DNA of 64,000 bases from Bacillus sp. J37 (GTDB lineage: Bacteria > Bacillota > Bacilli > Bacillales > Bacillaceae), in assembly GCF_000518865.1 (NCBI RefSeq), contig NZ_JAEK01000009.1, positions 1 to 64,000 on the forward strand. Reading direction: 5' to 3'. Position numbers and translations under genes: made by a program. A model generated the notes under the pieces. That model was given only the letters and a program-made list of their open reading frames with translations. It did no database searches and had not been told where the DNA came from. Below, piece by piece: positions 53,033-62,965 of this stretch (the stretch's first letter is position 1; the number at the start of each line of letters is the position of its first letter).

Positions 53033-53691
53033 TGCTCTTTCACCTCGCAATCAGACAAGTACTCATCAAGTCCTTTTTGACGTAATTCACACGCCGGACA
53101 TTCCCCACATCCCTCGGCAATGATGCCGTTATAGCATGTAAGTGTCTTATGACGGACAAAATCGAGAACACCAAGCTCATCTGCCATTTGCCATGTCTCA
53201 GCTTTATTAATCCACATGAGTGGTGTATGGATGACAAATGAGTGATCTAAAGCTAGATTTAACGTCACATTACATGATTTTACAAATGCATCGCGACAAT
53301 CTGGATAGCCGCTAAAATCAGTCTCACAAACACCTGTCACAATATGCTTTGCCCCAATTTGATTTGCTAAAATAGTGGCAAAAGATAAAAACAGAAGATT
53401 ACGGCCAGGAACAAATGTTGACGGAAGTTCTCCTTCCTTTTGTTCAATCTCAATATCCGATCTTGTTAATGCATTCGGAGCTAACTGATTTAGTAAGGAC
53501 ATATCTAAAATATGGTGTTGAATCTCCAATTCTTTCGCAATAGACTTGGCAACCTCTATTTCTAAGCTATGTCGTTGATTATAATTGAACGTAACCGCCA
53601 CAACTTCCTTAAACTGCTTTAATGCCCAAAACAAACAAGTTGTGCTATCCTGTCCACCACTAAAAACAACAACCGCTTTTTCATTCTTCAT
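53029..53691 (-). CDS. queC: 7-cyano-7-deazaguanine synthase QueC
   Basis: The 220-residue ATP pyrophosphatase makes preQ0 from carboxydeazaguanine. The PP-loop is [17 protein letters not shown] at residues 8-24, and the zinc cysteines are in LTCYNG and GECPACELR near the C-terminus. It is the first gene of the operon, behind a preQ1-I riboswitch. GAAGGGAACGG precedes the ATG. Confidence 0.97.
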   Translation of the reverse strand: MKNEKAVVVFSGGQDSTTCLFWALKQFKEVVAVTFNYNQRHSLEIEVAKSIAKELEIQHHILDMSLLNQLAPNALTRSDIEIEQKEGELPSTFVPGRNLLFLSFATILANQIGAKHIVTGVCETDFSGYPDCRDAFVKSCNVTLNLALDHSFVIHTPLMWINKAETWQMADELGVLDFVRHKTLTCYNGIIAEGCGECPACELRQKGLDEYLSDCEVKEQ

Positions 53692-53787
53692 CTAAACCGT
53701 TCCCTTCTACATGACTTACGTGTATAACAGTGAGTATTTAACATAAACTTTACTTATTAGAAATTTTTAAAAATATATTTACAAAAT

Positions 53788-53822
53788 AAAAAAACACCTT
53801 CGAATTATTTTCGAGGTGTTTG
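53788..53822 (-). terminator. Riboswitch-controlled terminator before queC
   Basis: AAACACCTCGAA pairs with TTCGAAGGTGTTT on the minus strand, with T residues after it. It lies between the preQ1 aptamer and queC. Confidence 0.85.
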
Positions 53823-53868
53823 CTATAGCTCATCTATAATAAAACTTATATCTCAAGTAAAGATATTA

Positions 53869-53901
53869 TAGTTTTTTATAGAGGGTTTAGCTAGAACCTC
53901 T
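53869..53901 (-). promoter_or_regulatory. PreQ1-I riboswitch aptamer
   Basis: On the minus strand AGAGGTTCTAGCTA, ACCCTCT and ATAAAAAACTA are in order. This is almost identical to the B. subtilis queC aptamer (P1 AGAGG/CCTCT, loop CTAGCTA, A-rich tail). Bound preQ1 should favour termination and lower que expression. Confidence 0.97.
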
Positions 53902-53946
53902 CCCGATTTATGAAAATCGGATTTTTGTTAAATTTTCAACTAAGAA

Positions 53947-53975
53947 AATATATCATGAATATATTTTTTTTGCAA
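53947..53975 (-). promoter_or_regulatory. Promoter of the que operon
   Basis: TTGCAA (53970-53975) and TATATT (53947-53952) are 17 bases apart on the minus strand. A hairpin CCGATTT/AAATCGG (about 53903-53920) lies in the leader before the aptamer. Confidence 0.7.
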
Positions 53976-54000
53976 TGAATTTATCTATGGAGGACTTCGT

Positions 54001-55341
54001 ATGTCACTAAAGCAAATCCTCATTCGTGTTCGAAGCAGTTTCTGGTACTTACCGACTGTTTATAGTATTATCGCCTTTATTTTAGCAATTATCAGTATGG
54101 TTATTGATAGGTTTATACTGTCACATGATTTTTCTACACTATTACCAAATGTCTTTTTATCAGATGTAAATCTTGCACAAACCATTCTTAGCTCATTATC
54201 CACTTCACTATTAACAATGACCACCATAACGTTTTCATCAATTCTAGTCGTATTAACTACTTATCTTTCTCAATTTTCACCCAGAACTCTACAAAATTTC
54301 ATCACTGATCACCATACACAGCGTGTACTGGGTATTTTTATAGGTGGATTTATTTATACAATCATTTTATTACTGCTCGTTAGAAATAATGAAGATCCTT
54401 CATTTTATATTGTTCCAACATTCGCTATCATCGTCTCCATTATTTGCTTAGGAATGTTCGTTTTTTTCATTCATCATGTCACAACATGGATTAAAGTAAG
54501 TAACTTAATTTTTCACATCACTCAAAAAACGATTCAATCGATTCATAAACAATTTGTTGATGAAGAAAACTATAAAGAATATCCACCCTGGGAAAATTGG
54601 GAATTTGATGAAATTCAATCGCTTGAACCTTATTTAGTATATAGCAAACGCTCGGGCTATATTGAATATATTGAATTTGATAAATTAATGACACACTCAA
54701 CAAAAGATAATCTCATCATTAAAATAGAACAGGATTTAGGGAAATATGTTGATGAATATACCCCACTGTTCTCGATCTGGAGGCTTAAGAATAAAAAGCA
54801 AGCAGAAATTTATTTATCATATATTACGATTTCATCTGATCAAGAGCCTTTCCAAGATGTTCATTTTGGTTTTCAAAAACTTGTTGAAATTGCCCTAAGA
54901 GCAATTTCACCATCCATAAATGATCCATATACCGCAATAAACAGCATTAACCACTTGGCTAAAATTTTATCATTACTTGGTAAAAAACATTTGGCAACAC
55001 CATTTTATTACGATCAGCATCGTCAATTAAGAGTCATCTATGAAAGACCAGGCTTTGATGACTATTTATATGAAAGTTTTTATCAAATACGACATTACGC
55101 AAAAGAAGATGTTTCCGTTATGACCGCCATTTTAAAGGCATTGACATACATTGCACAAGAAAATTCTCCTTTTATTAAACAAGCTGTCTGGGATTTTTCA
55201 TATTATATCGTTGAGGGATTAAAAGAAACGAAATGGTTATCGAGGGATCAAGCATACTTAAATGATCATCTTAAAAACATTGCCAAGGCTTGCCAAAAGT
55301 TTAACAAATCGGATGAATTGATGTTGATAGAAAAAAGGTGA
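54001..55341 (+). CDS. DUF2254 membrane protein
   Basis: The 446-residue protein has four N-terminal membrane helices (about residues 16-36, 62-85, 108-128, 138-160) and a long soluble part. Its sequence fits DUF2254: TMTTITFSSILVVLTTYLSQFSPR in the second helix region and ALRAISPSINDPYTAINSINHL near residue 300, the most conserved block. Function is unknown. GGAGG lies seven bases before the ATG. It diverges from the que operon. Confidence 0.85.
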   Translation: MSLKQILIRVRSSFWYLPTVYSIIAFILAIISMVIDRFILSHDFSTLLPNVFLSDVNLAQTILSSLSTSLLTMTTITFSSILVVLTTYLSQFSPRTLQNFITDHHTQRVLGIFIGGFIYTIILLLLVRNNEDPSFYIVPTFAIIVSIICLGMFVFFIHHVTTWIKVSNLIFHITQKTIQSIHKQFVDEENYKEYPPWENWEFDEIQSLEPYLVYSKRSGYIEYIEFDKLMTHSTKDNLIIKIEQDLGKYVDEYTPLFSIWRLKNKKQAEIYLSYITISSDQEPFQDVHFGFQKLVEIALRAISPSINDPYTAINSINHLAKILSLLGKKHLATPFYYDQHRQLRVIYERPGFDDYLYESFYQIRHYAKEDVSVMTAILKALTYIAQENSPFIKQAVWDFSYYIVEGLKETKWLSRDQAYLNDHLKNIAKACQKFNKSDELMLIEKR

Positions 55342-55359
55342 GAATCTCACCTTTTTTCT
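55332..55359. terminator. Bidirectional terminator
   Basis: AAAAAAGGTGAG pairs with CTCACCTTTTTT; it holds the DUF2254 stop codon and also ends the convergent 41-residue gene. Confidence 0.85.
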
Positions 55360-55484
55360 TAATGATCTTCTTTTTTACCTGCATCCTGTGCAAGCTGATC
55401 AAATGATTTTACTTTACCATGAGGATTTTGTGATTGCTTCCGTACAGTCCACTGACGTTCCTTTTGAGACTTGGATTGTGTCAT
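55359..55484 (-). CDS. 41-residue small protein, DUF6254-like
   Basis: An ATG at 55484 behind GGGGGAG opens 41 codons ending in TAA. The basic, polar product contains NPHGKVKSFDQLA, which recalls short DUF6254 proteins of Bacillaceae; the family link is from memory. No hydrophobic segment. Confidence 0.65.
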   Translation of the reverse strand: MTQSKSQKERQWTVRKQSQNPHGKVKSFDQLAQDAGKKEDH

Positions 55485-55567
55485 AATTACTCCCCCAGGT
55501 TGCATTTTAGCCTCTATTATGAAGCTTTTTTTATGATATCCTCAAAAGGGAAATTCAATTCTCACTA

Positions 55568-56065
55568 TTACTCTTTTGAGTGATGTCTCCCTCTGCCAAA
55601 AATCAGAAATAAACCTATTATAATTAAGATAGCTGGCCAAAAGGAAAGAATGTTAAAGGTAAAAAGATTTTGTATAAGAAAGACAAAACCTAATCCAGAT
55701 AATATAAAAATGGGGATAAGCAATCCCACCTCTTTTCCACCAAATACCCATAATTCAAATAAGCCAAATGCAACGGCGAAAAGGTAAAAAGGCCATGTAT
55801 AACCGGAAAATGACCAAGTTGTCATCTCTTCAAACATAAAGAGTAAACTTAATACAAATAATATACCTCCAGGAACCAACAATCCCGCTTGCTGCTTTTT
55901 GCCTCCACTCAAAAAGAATCCTAAATGAAAACCTACTGAAACAAACAATAAAATAATTGGCCAAGAGACACTCCATAAATTGCCTATTAGTCCAAATGAT
56001 TGTAATGAAAAGAATAGTCCTAACCCAATTAAACAGACACCATAAAAAACTTTACCGTTCTTCAT
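55568..56065 (-). CDS. Five-helix membrane protein, LiaF/DUF5668-like transmembrane region
   Basis: The 165-residue product has about five to six hydrophobic helices. Pairs such as GVCLIGLGLFFSLQSFGLI and WPAILIIIGLFLIF fit the repeated two-helix motif (Trp-Pro then Ile/Leu-rich) of the LiaI/LiaF N-terminal and DUF5668 regions. It lacks a soluble domain. GAGGAGGG precedes the ATG. Function unknown. Confidence 0.75.
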   Translation of the reverse strand: MKNGKVFYGVCLIGLGLFFSLQSFGLIGNLWSVSWPIILLFVSVGFHLGFFLSGGKKQQAGLLVPGGILFVLSLLFMFEEMTTWSFSGYTWPFYLFAVAFGLFELWVFGGKEVGLLIPIFILSGLGFVFLIQNLFTFNILSFWPAILIIIGLFLIFGRGRHHSKE

Positions 56066-56140
56066 AAGTTCCCTCCTCTCACTTTGTATAACTTCTATCT
56101 CTATGTTACGTATAACTATGGGAAAAGTTTCAAATAAAGA

Positions 56141-56171
56141 AAAAGAACCTACATGATGTAAGTTCTTTTCA
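56141..56171 (-). terminator. Terminator of the CNNM/CorC gene
   Basis: AAAAGAAC.TAC pairs with GTA.GTTCTTTT around a five-base loop, followed by TTTTTC on the minus strand, four bases after the stop codon. Confidence 0.75.
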
Positions 56172-56174
56172 CCT

Positions 56175-57518
56175 CTATGATGTGGCTATTTTTTTATCGA
56201 GTAGACTTGTTGTCGATACAACCTGTGGAACTGTTGTAATTTCAAGGGAACGAATGTGATGGTTTTCCATTTCATGAACTTTAAAAATATGGGAACCAAA
56301 TTCGATAAAATCACCCTTCTTAATATCATATCGTTCTGTCAAAACCCAGCCACCGATAGTGTCAACATCAGAATCATCGATATCTACTCCTAATAATCCA
56401 TTCACTTCACTAACTAGAACTTTTCCATCAATAATATATCTGGAATCAGATATCTTCTGAATTAAAGGTACTTCATCCGCATCAAATTCATCACGAATTT
56501 CTCCTACGATTTCCTCCAAGATATCTTCAACAGTCACTAGGCCAGCTGTCCCTCCATATTCATCAATTAAGATGGCCATATGAATTCGTTCTCTTTGCAT
56601 TTTCAACAAGAGCTCATGAATTGGAATTGACTCTATCACCTGTATAATAGGTCGAACGTATTTTTCGATTGAAAACGCTTTTTGGTTTTCGACTTGTATA
56701 AGATCTGTAAAAATTTCTTTAATATTGACAATACCAACAATGTGGTCTTTATCTCCATCTACGATTGGATATCTTGTATACTTCTCATCTTTGATAATTT
56801 CCAGCTGCTCATGAATATGTGCATCAATCGATAAAGATACGATTTCAGTACGCGGCACCATAATTTCTTTGGCAATTCGATTATCAAACTCAAAAATTTT
56901 ATTAACATACTTAAATTCAGATTGATTAATCTCCCCACTTTCATAGCTTTCAGAAAGAATAATTCTTAATTCCTCTTCACTATGTGCCAGCTCATGCTCT
57001 GAAACAGGTTTAAATCCGAAAAGGCCTGTAATAAATCGGGCTGATCCGTTTAATATCCAGATAAATGGGTACATTATAATATAGAAAGCCATTAAAGGTT
57101 TTGCGAACCATAAACTAACAGCTTCAGCCTTTTGAATAGCAACTGTTTTAGGTGCCAATTCTCCGACAACTACGTGTAAAAACGTAATTGATGTAAAGGC
57201 GATTACAAATGATAACACAGTAGCTACAGATGTAGGCAGTTCATATTGCTGAAACAAAGGTTTTAGCAAATGTTCAATCGTAGGTTCGCCAAGCCACCCC
57301 AAACCTAAAGCTGTTATGGTTATCCCTAACTGACAAGCAGACAAATATTCGTCAAGATTACTAATGACTTTCTTTGCAGCGCCTGCCTTTTTGTTTCCTT
57401 CTGCAATTAATTGGTCAATACGAGAGCCCCTAATTCTAATAATTGCAAATTCAGAAGCAACGAAAAAACCCGTAAGAGCGATTAAAATTGCAACAAGCAA
57501 CAAATTCACTATGTCCAA
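56175..57518 (-). CDS. CNNM-CBS-CorC transporter (hemolysin family; Mg2+ efflux-type)
   Basis: The 447-residue protein has a CNNM membrane domain (about residues 1-190, with [21 protein letters not shown] and [20 protein letters not shown]), two CBS domains (about 205-330, [15 protein letters not shown] and [20 protein letters not shown]) and a C-terminal CorC_HlyC domain. B. subtilis relatives include YhdP (MpfA, magnesium efflux), YugS and YrkA. Which one this is cannot be decided. It starts at TTG 57518, with AAGGA upstream that could be hidden in a leader hairpin. Confidence 0.88.
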   Translation of the reverse strand: MDIVNLLLVAILIALTGFFVASEFAIIRIRGSRIDQLIAEGNKKAGAAKKVISNLDEYLSACQLGITITALGLGWLGEPTIEHLLKPLFQQYELPTSVATVLSFVIAFTSITFLHVVVGELAPKTVAIQKAEAVSLWFAKPLMAFYIIMYPFIWILNGSARFITGLFGFKPVSEHELAHSEEELRIILSESYESGEINQSEFKYVNKIFEFDNRIAKEIMVPRTEIVSLSIDAHIHEQLEIIKDEKYTRYPIVDGDKDHIVGIVNIKEIFTDLIQVENQKAFSIEKYVRPIIQVIESIPIHELLLKMQRERIHMAILIDEYGGTAGLVTVEDILEEIVGEIRDEFDADEVPLIQKISDSRYIIDGKVLVSEVNGLLGVDIDDSDVDTIGGWVLTERYDIKKGDFIEFGSHIFKVHEMENHHIRSLEITTVPQVVSTTSLLDKKIATS

Positions 57519-57698
57519 ATAAGCTTCCTTTCTCCGTTATCAACGGAAAAGGAGTCACCTCCTGAGAGTCAAATCATAATAAAATGTTTTATATTAATTA
57601 AAATGATCATTATCTGCGTCCGCTTGGAGTACAATAAGGGATGCGATAATTGTATTTATTTTTAACACTGCCCCATATTATCACCCCACAGTTTTAGT
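57519..57698 (-). promoter_or_regulatory. Structured 180-base leader with alternative hairpins over the ribosome-binding site
   Basis: From the promoter at 57706-57735 the leader runs to the TTG start. Near its end TCCTTT..CCGTT pairs with AACGG..AAAGGA (57526-57553), hiding the AAGGA ribosome-binding site. The overlapping alternative GGAG/CTCC (57551-57562) would free it. Upstream, ACTG/CAGT-type pairing encloses GGGGTGATAATATGGGG. I match it to no known riboswitch. Confidence 0.5.
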
Positions 57699-57705
57699 TA
57701 GAATT

Positions 57706-57735
57706 ATCATAATATGAATGAAACTCTTCAGTCAA
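57706..57735 (-). promoter_or_regulatory. Promoter of the CNNM/CorC gene
   Basis: TTGACT (57730-57735) and TATGAT (57706-57711) are 18 bases apart on the minus strand. The stretch 57736-57947 shows nothing else recognisable. Confidence 0.7.
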
Positions 57736-57947
57736 ACATAACCCTTTGCCGATTTCTTAAATAAATATGTGATAATTCGTTTAATAATACCTTTTCTAAT
57801 GAAAAACCACTCAATATGACCCGAAATGAACATATTTACCACATTTCAAGAAATGTTTGTTAGATTTTGAAAAAACACTTATCCTCAATTCTTAATAAAG
57901 CATTCTTTTCTTTTACTATTGAACCTTTATTTAATCATATACTGAAA

Positions 57948-57974
57948 CAAAAAACCCGCCAATTGGCGAGTTAG
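57948..57974 (-). terminator. Terminator of the HAD hydrolase gene
   Basis: AACTCGCC pairs with GGCGGGTT (one T-G wobble) around AATT and runs into TTTTTT on the minus strand. Confidence 0.8.
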
Positions 57975-57980
57975 ATTAGA

Positions 57981-58547
57981 TTACAATAATTTCACAATTT
58001 TATCGAAGTCCCTATATGATTCTAAGTAGAAGTCCGCTCCTTGTGAATGATTTTGAAAAAGGCATGTCAAAATTCCAATTTCCTTTGCAGGTAATATATC
58101 CAACAAACGATCCCCTATTGCTATATCTAAATGATATTTCTCATGTAAATATCGATAAGATGCTGAATCAGGTTTTCGCGGAAAGCCATCATCGCCTGCC
58201 ACAATTTCATTAAAATAATCATTCAAATGATAGTAGTCTAAAATTAACTTTACTTCATCTCTCGGCTTATGTGTCATAATCACATTTACATTTGCTTTCA
58301 TAAGAATGTTTTCTACATAAGGGAATGGCTTTTTCATTTTTGGAGAAAGAGATTTTTCTTTCTCTTTAAACAAATTAATTTGTTCTTCTGACAAATTAAA
58401 ACATTTTGCCGCATGGCGAAAAGATACTTTAAGCTGTTTAAGAATGTCTTTTTTCTCTGCCCTCTCACGCAAAAGATCATGCATAACAAGAGTAAATGCA
58501 GGATATGTATCAAATAAAGTCCCATCAAAGTCCCATAAGATGTTCAT
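57981..58547 (-). CDS. HAD-superfamily hydrolase
   Basis: The 188-residue protein has HAD motif I DFDGTLFD at residues 6-13, a helical cap, motif II in VIMTHKPR, Lys in GFPRKPDSASY, and motif IV in IAIGDRLLDIL. It is a small phosphoglycolate phosphatase-like enzyme of unknown substrate. AGGTGAG precedes the ATG at 58547; a GTG at 58556 is an alternative. It follows the metallophosphatase gene by 19 bases and is probably cotranscribed. Confidence 0.85.
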   Translation of the reverse strand: MNILWDFDGTLFDTYPAFTLVMHDLLRERAEKKDILKQLKVSFRHAAKCFNLSEEQINLFKEKEKSLSPKMKKPFPYVENILMKANVNVIMTHKPRDEVKLILDYYHLNDYFNEIVAGDDGFPRKPDSASYRYLHEKYHLDIAIGDRLLDILPAKEIGILTCLFQNHSQGADFYLESYRDFDKIVKLL

Positions 58548-58566
58548 TTTACTCACCTATTATTAC

Positions 58567-59301
58567 TTAATTTTTCATTCCACGGTATGTGCCAGTAGTT
58601 AATTCTTTCATGTATGGTTCCAGATCCGGCATATTTACATCTTTAGCTAATTTTATTGCATATTGAATATCATACGGTACTCTAACAAACTGAATAGAAA
58701 AAGGAGCTTCATCTTTGGAGTCGTATTCCCCTTCTAAAATAACATATGCTGCAGAAGTATGGTCAAGAGGATTCCCTACACTTCCCGTATTAAAAAGAGT
58801 TTTTCCGTTAAGATGCTGAATAAAAGCATTATGTACATCACCATAACCAACAACATCAGGATTACCCATAGAGTTTCCTGTATTTTCTGTGTTTTCAAAC
58901 ATACTTAGACGCTCCTCTATCGAATCCCAAGGTTGTATACGAGTATATAAACTGAAAGGTGAGGCATGAAATAATCGAATCGTTTTGCCACTCATATAAA
59001 AATCAATCGAAAAAGGTAATGATTCCAAATAAACATTCTGTTCGTCTGTTAATTGCTTTTGATGCCATTTTAATGTCTCAAATTCAGTATCCTTGGTAAT
59101 AAAATCATCCCAATTCCCCTTTAATACATGCTCACATGTTTGTTTGATTTTTTCAATTGATCCAAAAGAGTCCGGACCTTTACCTACTAAATCTCCAAGA
59201 CAAAAGATCCTTTTAATTCCTCTTCTTTCTATGTCCTCCAATACAGATGTCAACGCCGGCATGTTTCCATGTATATCAGAAACTAAGGCAATTTGTTCCA
59301 T
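58567..59301 (-). CDS. Metallophosphoesterase (YfcE-like)
   Basis: The 244-residue protein has the calcineurin-like ligands ALVSDIHGNMPAL, CLGDLVGKGPDS, GNWDD (in place of GNHD) and YGDVHNAF (in place of GHTH), then NTGSVGNPLD. It belongs to the group of bacterial phosphoesterases acting on small phosphodiesters or protein phosphates; the substrate is unknown. AAGGAGG lies upstream of the ATG at 59301. The frame extends to 59322 without support. Confidence 0.85.
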   Translation of the reverse strand: MEQIALVSDIHGNMPALTSVLEDIERRGIKRIFCLGDLVGKGPDSFGSIEKIKQTCEHVLKGNWDDFITKDTEFETLKWHQKQLTDEQNVYLESLPFSIDFYMSGKTIRLFHASPFSLYTRIQPWDSIEERLSMFENTENTGNSMGNPDVVGYGDVHNAFIQHLNGKTLFNTGSVGNPLDHTSAAYVILEGEYDSKDEAPFSIQFVRVPYDIQYAIKLAKDVNMPDLEPYMKELTTGTYRGMKN

Positions 59302-59424
59302 ATAATAATGCCTCCTTATCACGTCTTTAGCAGCTTGTCCTTTTATTTCCTTGAAGTGAAATGCAAGATTAATTGCACGACGACTTCATTATATTGGTTT
59401 CTTTAGTGTAGCACAAACCAACGA

Positions 59425-60453
59425 TCATTCAGGTACTTTTTTAACGATTAATAGGACAAGCATTCCTAAGCAAACATAGCCAAATATAGGATACAATGAT
59501 GAAATTAATGAACTGTATCCGATCTTACTGATGAATGCTGCCAAACACAAGATCCCACATACAATAATCATTCTTGGTACATTAATAATTGACACAATTT
59601 GTCTTTCAAGGCCATACAAATTTCCAATAACTGATGTAAAAACCTCTCCATATATAATGGCAATGTATATATAGTAGACGGCATATATTGTTGACTTCAT
59701 TACCTCTGCCATCGGTATATCAAATTCAACTACATTTGGTAATGTAGAGAGAGCAATATGACTGCTGACTAAAATAGCTGTTAATAAAAACCCTCCCAAC
59801 ATGCCCCCTCTTTTTAACATTTTTTCATCATTCACTTCATTAGCTAAAGGGACAAGTACAGCTGAAGCCATCGTTAAATTAAAGGCTGCATATGAAAAAC
59901 TTGATATAATCCATTTATATGAATCAGATAATTTGTTCGGTCTGTATTCAAATGATTCGATTGAAAATGCTTGTACAGCTAACAATAAACTAAAAACTAC
60001 TAACATCGGAACTACAATAAGATTAACACTAAAAAGACCCTTTACTCCGAAAGTCATGACTACAATCGTCAACAAAATAGTAATGATCACACCAAGTCGA
60101 ACTGATAGGTTAAGCTGTTCTCTAAAAATTGCTCCTGCTCCTGATAACATGATGGAGGTTAAACCTAATAACACGATAAGCATAAAAATATTTACAAATC
60201 TTCCAAATCTAACCCCAAATAAGTAAATCATAACATCCTGGTACGATGTAGCTCGTATTCTTTTTGATAAGATGAGCAGTTTTGTTCCAACAAACATAAA
60301 AAGTATTCCAGCTAACAAAATACCCGCAAGTCCAAATACGCCGTATTTTGTAAAAAATTCAACAATCTCTCTTCCTGTCGCAAAGCCAGCTCCCACAACA
60401 GTCCCTATATAAACAGCAGCAATTTGAAAAGGAGCAATCCACGATCTTCTCAT
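59425..60453 (-). CDS. ykvI: YkvI membrane protein
   Basis: The 342-residue protein has about ten membrane helices and the same place beside clpE as B. subtilis ykvI. Its start (QIAAVYIGTVVGAGFATGREI) resembles the first helix of amino-acid/sodium symporter-fold proteins, so it may be a transporter, but the substrate is unknown. GAGGTG lies six bases before ATG 60453; GTG 60462 is an alternative. Confidence 0.85.
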   Translation of the reverse strand: MRRSWIAPFQIAAVYIGTVVGAGFATGREIVEFFTKYGVFGLAGILLAGILFMFVGTKLLILSKRIRATSYQDVMIYLFGVRFGRFVNIFMLIVLLGLTSIMLSGAGAIFREQLNLSVRLGVIITILLTIVVMTFGVKGLFSVNLIVVPMLVVFSLLLAVQAFSIESFEYRPNKLSDSYKWIISSFSYAAFNLTMASAVLVPLANEVNDEKMLKRGGMLGGFLLTAILVSSHIALSTLPNVVEFDIPMAEVMKSTIYAVYYIYIAIIYGEVFTSVIGNLYGLERQIVSIINVPRMIIVCGILCLAAFISKIGYSSLISSLYPIFGYVCLGMLVLLIVKKVPE

Positions 60454-60565
60454 CCAGTACACCTCACTATAGTTAAACAGGCTTGTATCATTATATGAGA
60501 GAAAAACAGGAAGATTCTATTTCCTTTCAAGTACCATTTAGAAAAAATTCCCTGAATCAAAATAG

Positions 60566-60594
60566 TTGAATGTCAAAATTAGTCAAAGTATACT
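60566..60594 (+). promoter_or_regulatory. Promoter of clpE
   Basis: TTGAAT (60566-60571) and TATACT (60589-60594) are 17 bases apart. Confidence 0.7.
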
Positions 60595-60596
60595 AT

Positions 60597-60653
60597 AGTC
60601 AAACAAGGTCAAACAAATGATCATTTTTATCCAATTAGTCAAAGTTGGTCAAG
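60597..60653 (+). promoter_or_regulatory. Two CtsR operators of clpE
   Basis: AGTCAAACAAGGTCAAA (60597-60613) and AGTCAAAGTTGGTCAAG (60637-60653) match the CtsR heptad repeat A/GGTCAAANANA/GGTCAAA, the first fully in its core. A further AGTCAAA half-site is at 60581-60587. They cover the transcription start and leader, so CtsR would repress clpE until heat or protein stress. Confidence 0.88.
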
Positions 60654-60693
60654 ACTTCCATCATCAAAACTATTTGCAAAAGGAGTTTTTAAT

Positions 60694-62808
60694 ATGCAAT
60701 GTGAAAAATGCAAAACAAACAAAGCTACTATTCATTTAAATATTCAAATAAATAAACAACAAAAACAACTAACATTATGTCAAGACTGCTATTCATCATA
60801 TAAACAAGCGATTCCTACTGGTTCTGGAGGATTTTCTTCTTTTCCTTTTGAGCAATTTTTCAAAGGGTTTCAGCCAAATCCAACTGAAATGGAACAACAA
60901 CAAAACAAGCATGGTGACGGCGGCATCCTTGATCAATTAGGCCGTAACTTAACTTCTGCTGCACGTGCAGGTCTCATTGACCCAGTCATTGGGCGCGACG
61001 AAGAAGTAGACAGAGTCATCGAGATTTTAAATAGACGCAATAAAAACAATCCAGTACTAATTGGTGAGCCAGGTGTCGGAAAAACAGCTGTTGTGGAAGG
61101 ACTTGCCCTAAATATTGCTAATGGAACTGTCCCTGCAAAACTTACTAACAAAGAGGTCTATTTATTAGACGTGGCATCACTTGTCGCAAGCACTGGTATT
61201 AGAGGGCAATTTGAAGAAAGAATGAAAAAGTTAATTGACGATTTACAAAATCGCAAAAATATCATTCTATTTATTGATGAAATTCATCAAGTAGTCGGTG
61301 CAGGATCTGCAGAAGGTTCTATGGATGCGGGAAACATTCTAAAACCTGCTTTAGCAAGGGGAGAATTACAATTAGTTGGAGCTACTACCTTAAAGGAATA
61401 TCGTCAAATTGAAAAAGATGCAGCTTTAGAAAGACGTTTTCAACCCGTTATTGTTCATGAACCATCTCTTGAAAAAGCAGTCGAGATCCTTAAAGGTATT
61501 CAGGGCAAATATGAAGACTTCCATCAAGTCAATTATACGGAAGAAGCCATCCAAGCCTGCGTAAATCTCTCACACCGTTATATTCAGGATAGATATTTAC
61601 CAGATAAAGCCATTGATTTACTTGATGAGGCTGGCTCAAAAAAGAACTTAATGCAAGTTGCTCCTTCAGTCGCTGAAATAGAAAAACGATTAATTCAACT
61701 TAGAAAGGAAAAACAGGAAGCAACAAATACTGAAAACTATGAAGTAGCAGCAAAATTACGCGATGAAGAAAATAAATTAACAGAACAATTAAATCATAAC
61801 GAAGGAAAAGCCGACAAGCTTTCGGTTACTATTGAAGATATCCAAGCAATCGTCGAAAAGAAAACAGGTATTCCTGTAGGCCAACTTCAACAACATGAAC
61901 AAACACAAATGAAGTTTTTAGAACAGAACCTTTCCAATAAAGTGATTGGTCAAGAAGATGCCGTTAAAAAGGTGGCAAAAGCTATTAGACGAAGCAGAGC
62001 TGGTCTTAAATCAAAAACCAGACCAATCGGCTCCTTCCTATTTGTTGGTCCTACAGGGGTTGGTAAAACTGAGCTCACAAAATCATTAGCAAAAGAATTA
62101 TTCGGATCAGAAGATGTAATGATTCGCCTGGATATGAGCGAGTATATGGAGAAACATGCAGTGTCTAAAATTATTGGTTCACCTCCGGGTTATGTTGGTC
62201 ATGATGAAGGAGGACAATTAACAGAAAAGGTTCGTCGCAACCCATATAGTATTATCTTGTTAGATGAAATAGAAAAAGCTCATCCTGATGTTCAGCATAT
62301 GTTCCTTCAAATATTGGAAGATGGCCGTCTAACAGATAGTCAGGGGCGGACTGTAAACTTCAAAGAAACTGTTATTATTATGACAAGCAATGCCGGTGTT
62401 GCAGAAAAACGTGTGACTGTTGGTTTTGAAACTTCATTGAATACTGCTGTTGAAGAAAGCAAACTATTAGAATCATTAGGTTCCTTCTTTAAGCCTGAAT
62501 TTCTTAATCGATTTGATAATATTATTGAGTTTTCTTCATTGGAAAAAGAAGATCTCTTAAAAATTGTCACAATAATGCTTGACGATTTAGCTGTAACTTT
62601 AGCAGAACAAGGTATTTCCATTACCGTTACTGATACAGCAAAAGAAAAGCTAGCTGGACTTGGGTATCATCCGGCATTTGGAGCCCGTCCACTACGTAGG
62701 GTTATCCAAGAGTATGTCGAAGATAAAATTACAGACCTTTTATTGGAACAAAAAAAAATCAATCAAATTATCGTTGATGTAGAAAAAGATAACATTATTA
62801 TTAGATAA
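60694..62808 (+). CDS. clpE: ATP-dependent Clp protease ATP-binding subunit ClpE
   Basis: The 704-residue AAA+ protein has an N-terminal zinc finger (C3, C6 in QCEKCKTN and a second CxxC in LCQDCYSS), which sets ClpE apart from ClpC. Two ATPase domains have Walker A motifs GEPGVGKT (about 128) and GPTGVGKT (about 450), each with Walker B ([16 protein letters not shown]). A UVR-like middle stretch ([15 protein letters not shown]) lies between. It unfolds proteins for ClpP under stress. CtsR boxes lie upstream. Confidence 0.96.
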   Translation: MQCEKCKTNKATIHLNIQINKQQKQLTLCQDCYSSYKQAIPTGSGGFSSFPFEQFFKGFQPNPTEMEQQQNKHGDGGILDQLGRNLTSAARAGLIDPVIGRDEEVDRVIEILNRRNKNNPVLIGEPGVGKTAVVEGLALNIANGTVPAKLTNKEVYLLDVASLVASTGIRGQFEERMKKLIDDLQNRKNIILFIDEIHQVVGAGSAEGSMDAGNILKPALARGELQLVGATTLKEYRQIEKDAALERRFQPVIVHEPSLEKAVEILKGIQGKYEDFHQVNYTEEAIQACVNLSHRYIQDRYLPDKAIDLLDEAGSKKNLMQVAPSVAEIEKRLIQLRKEKQEATNTENYEVAAKLRDEENKLTEQLNHNEGKADKLSVTIEDIQAIVEKKTGIPVGQLQQHEQTQMKFLEQNLSNKVIGQEDAVKKVAKAIRRSRAGLKSKTRPIGSFLFVGPTGVGKTELTKSLAKELFGSEDVMIRLDMSEYMEKHAVSKIIGSPPGYVGHDEGGQLTEKVRRNPYSIILLDEIEKAHPDVQHMFLQILEDGRLTDSQGRTVNFKETVIIMTSNAGVAEKRVTVGFETSLNTAVEESKLLESLGSFFKPEFLNRFDNIIEFSSLEKEDLLKIVTIMLDDLAVTLAEQGISITVTDTAKEKLAGLGYHPAFGARPLRRVIQEYVEDKITDLLLEQKKINQIIVDVEKDNIIIR

Positions 62809-62819
62809 TTTGTTTACTG

Positions 62820-62850
62820 AAGGATTGTCTTAACTGGGCAATCCTTTTTA
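62820..62850 (+). terminator. Terminator after clpE
   Basis: AAGGATTG pairs with CAATCCTT and is followed by TTTTA. Confidence 0.75.
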
Positions 62851-62965
62851 GTATTGTTACTACTTAGAAACGTCTTCTTTTTCAACAAAAAAAGCAATCC
62901 GATTTATGTTAATATTTTCATAATGTTGTATACTTTAAACACTTCAACACTAGGAGGGATAATAC

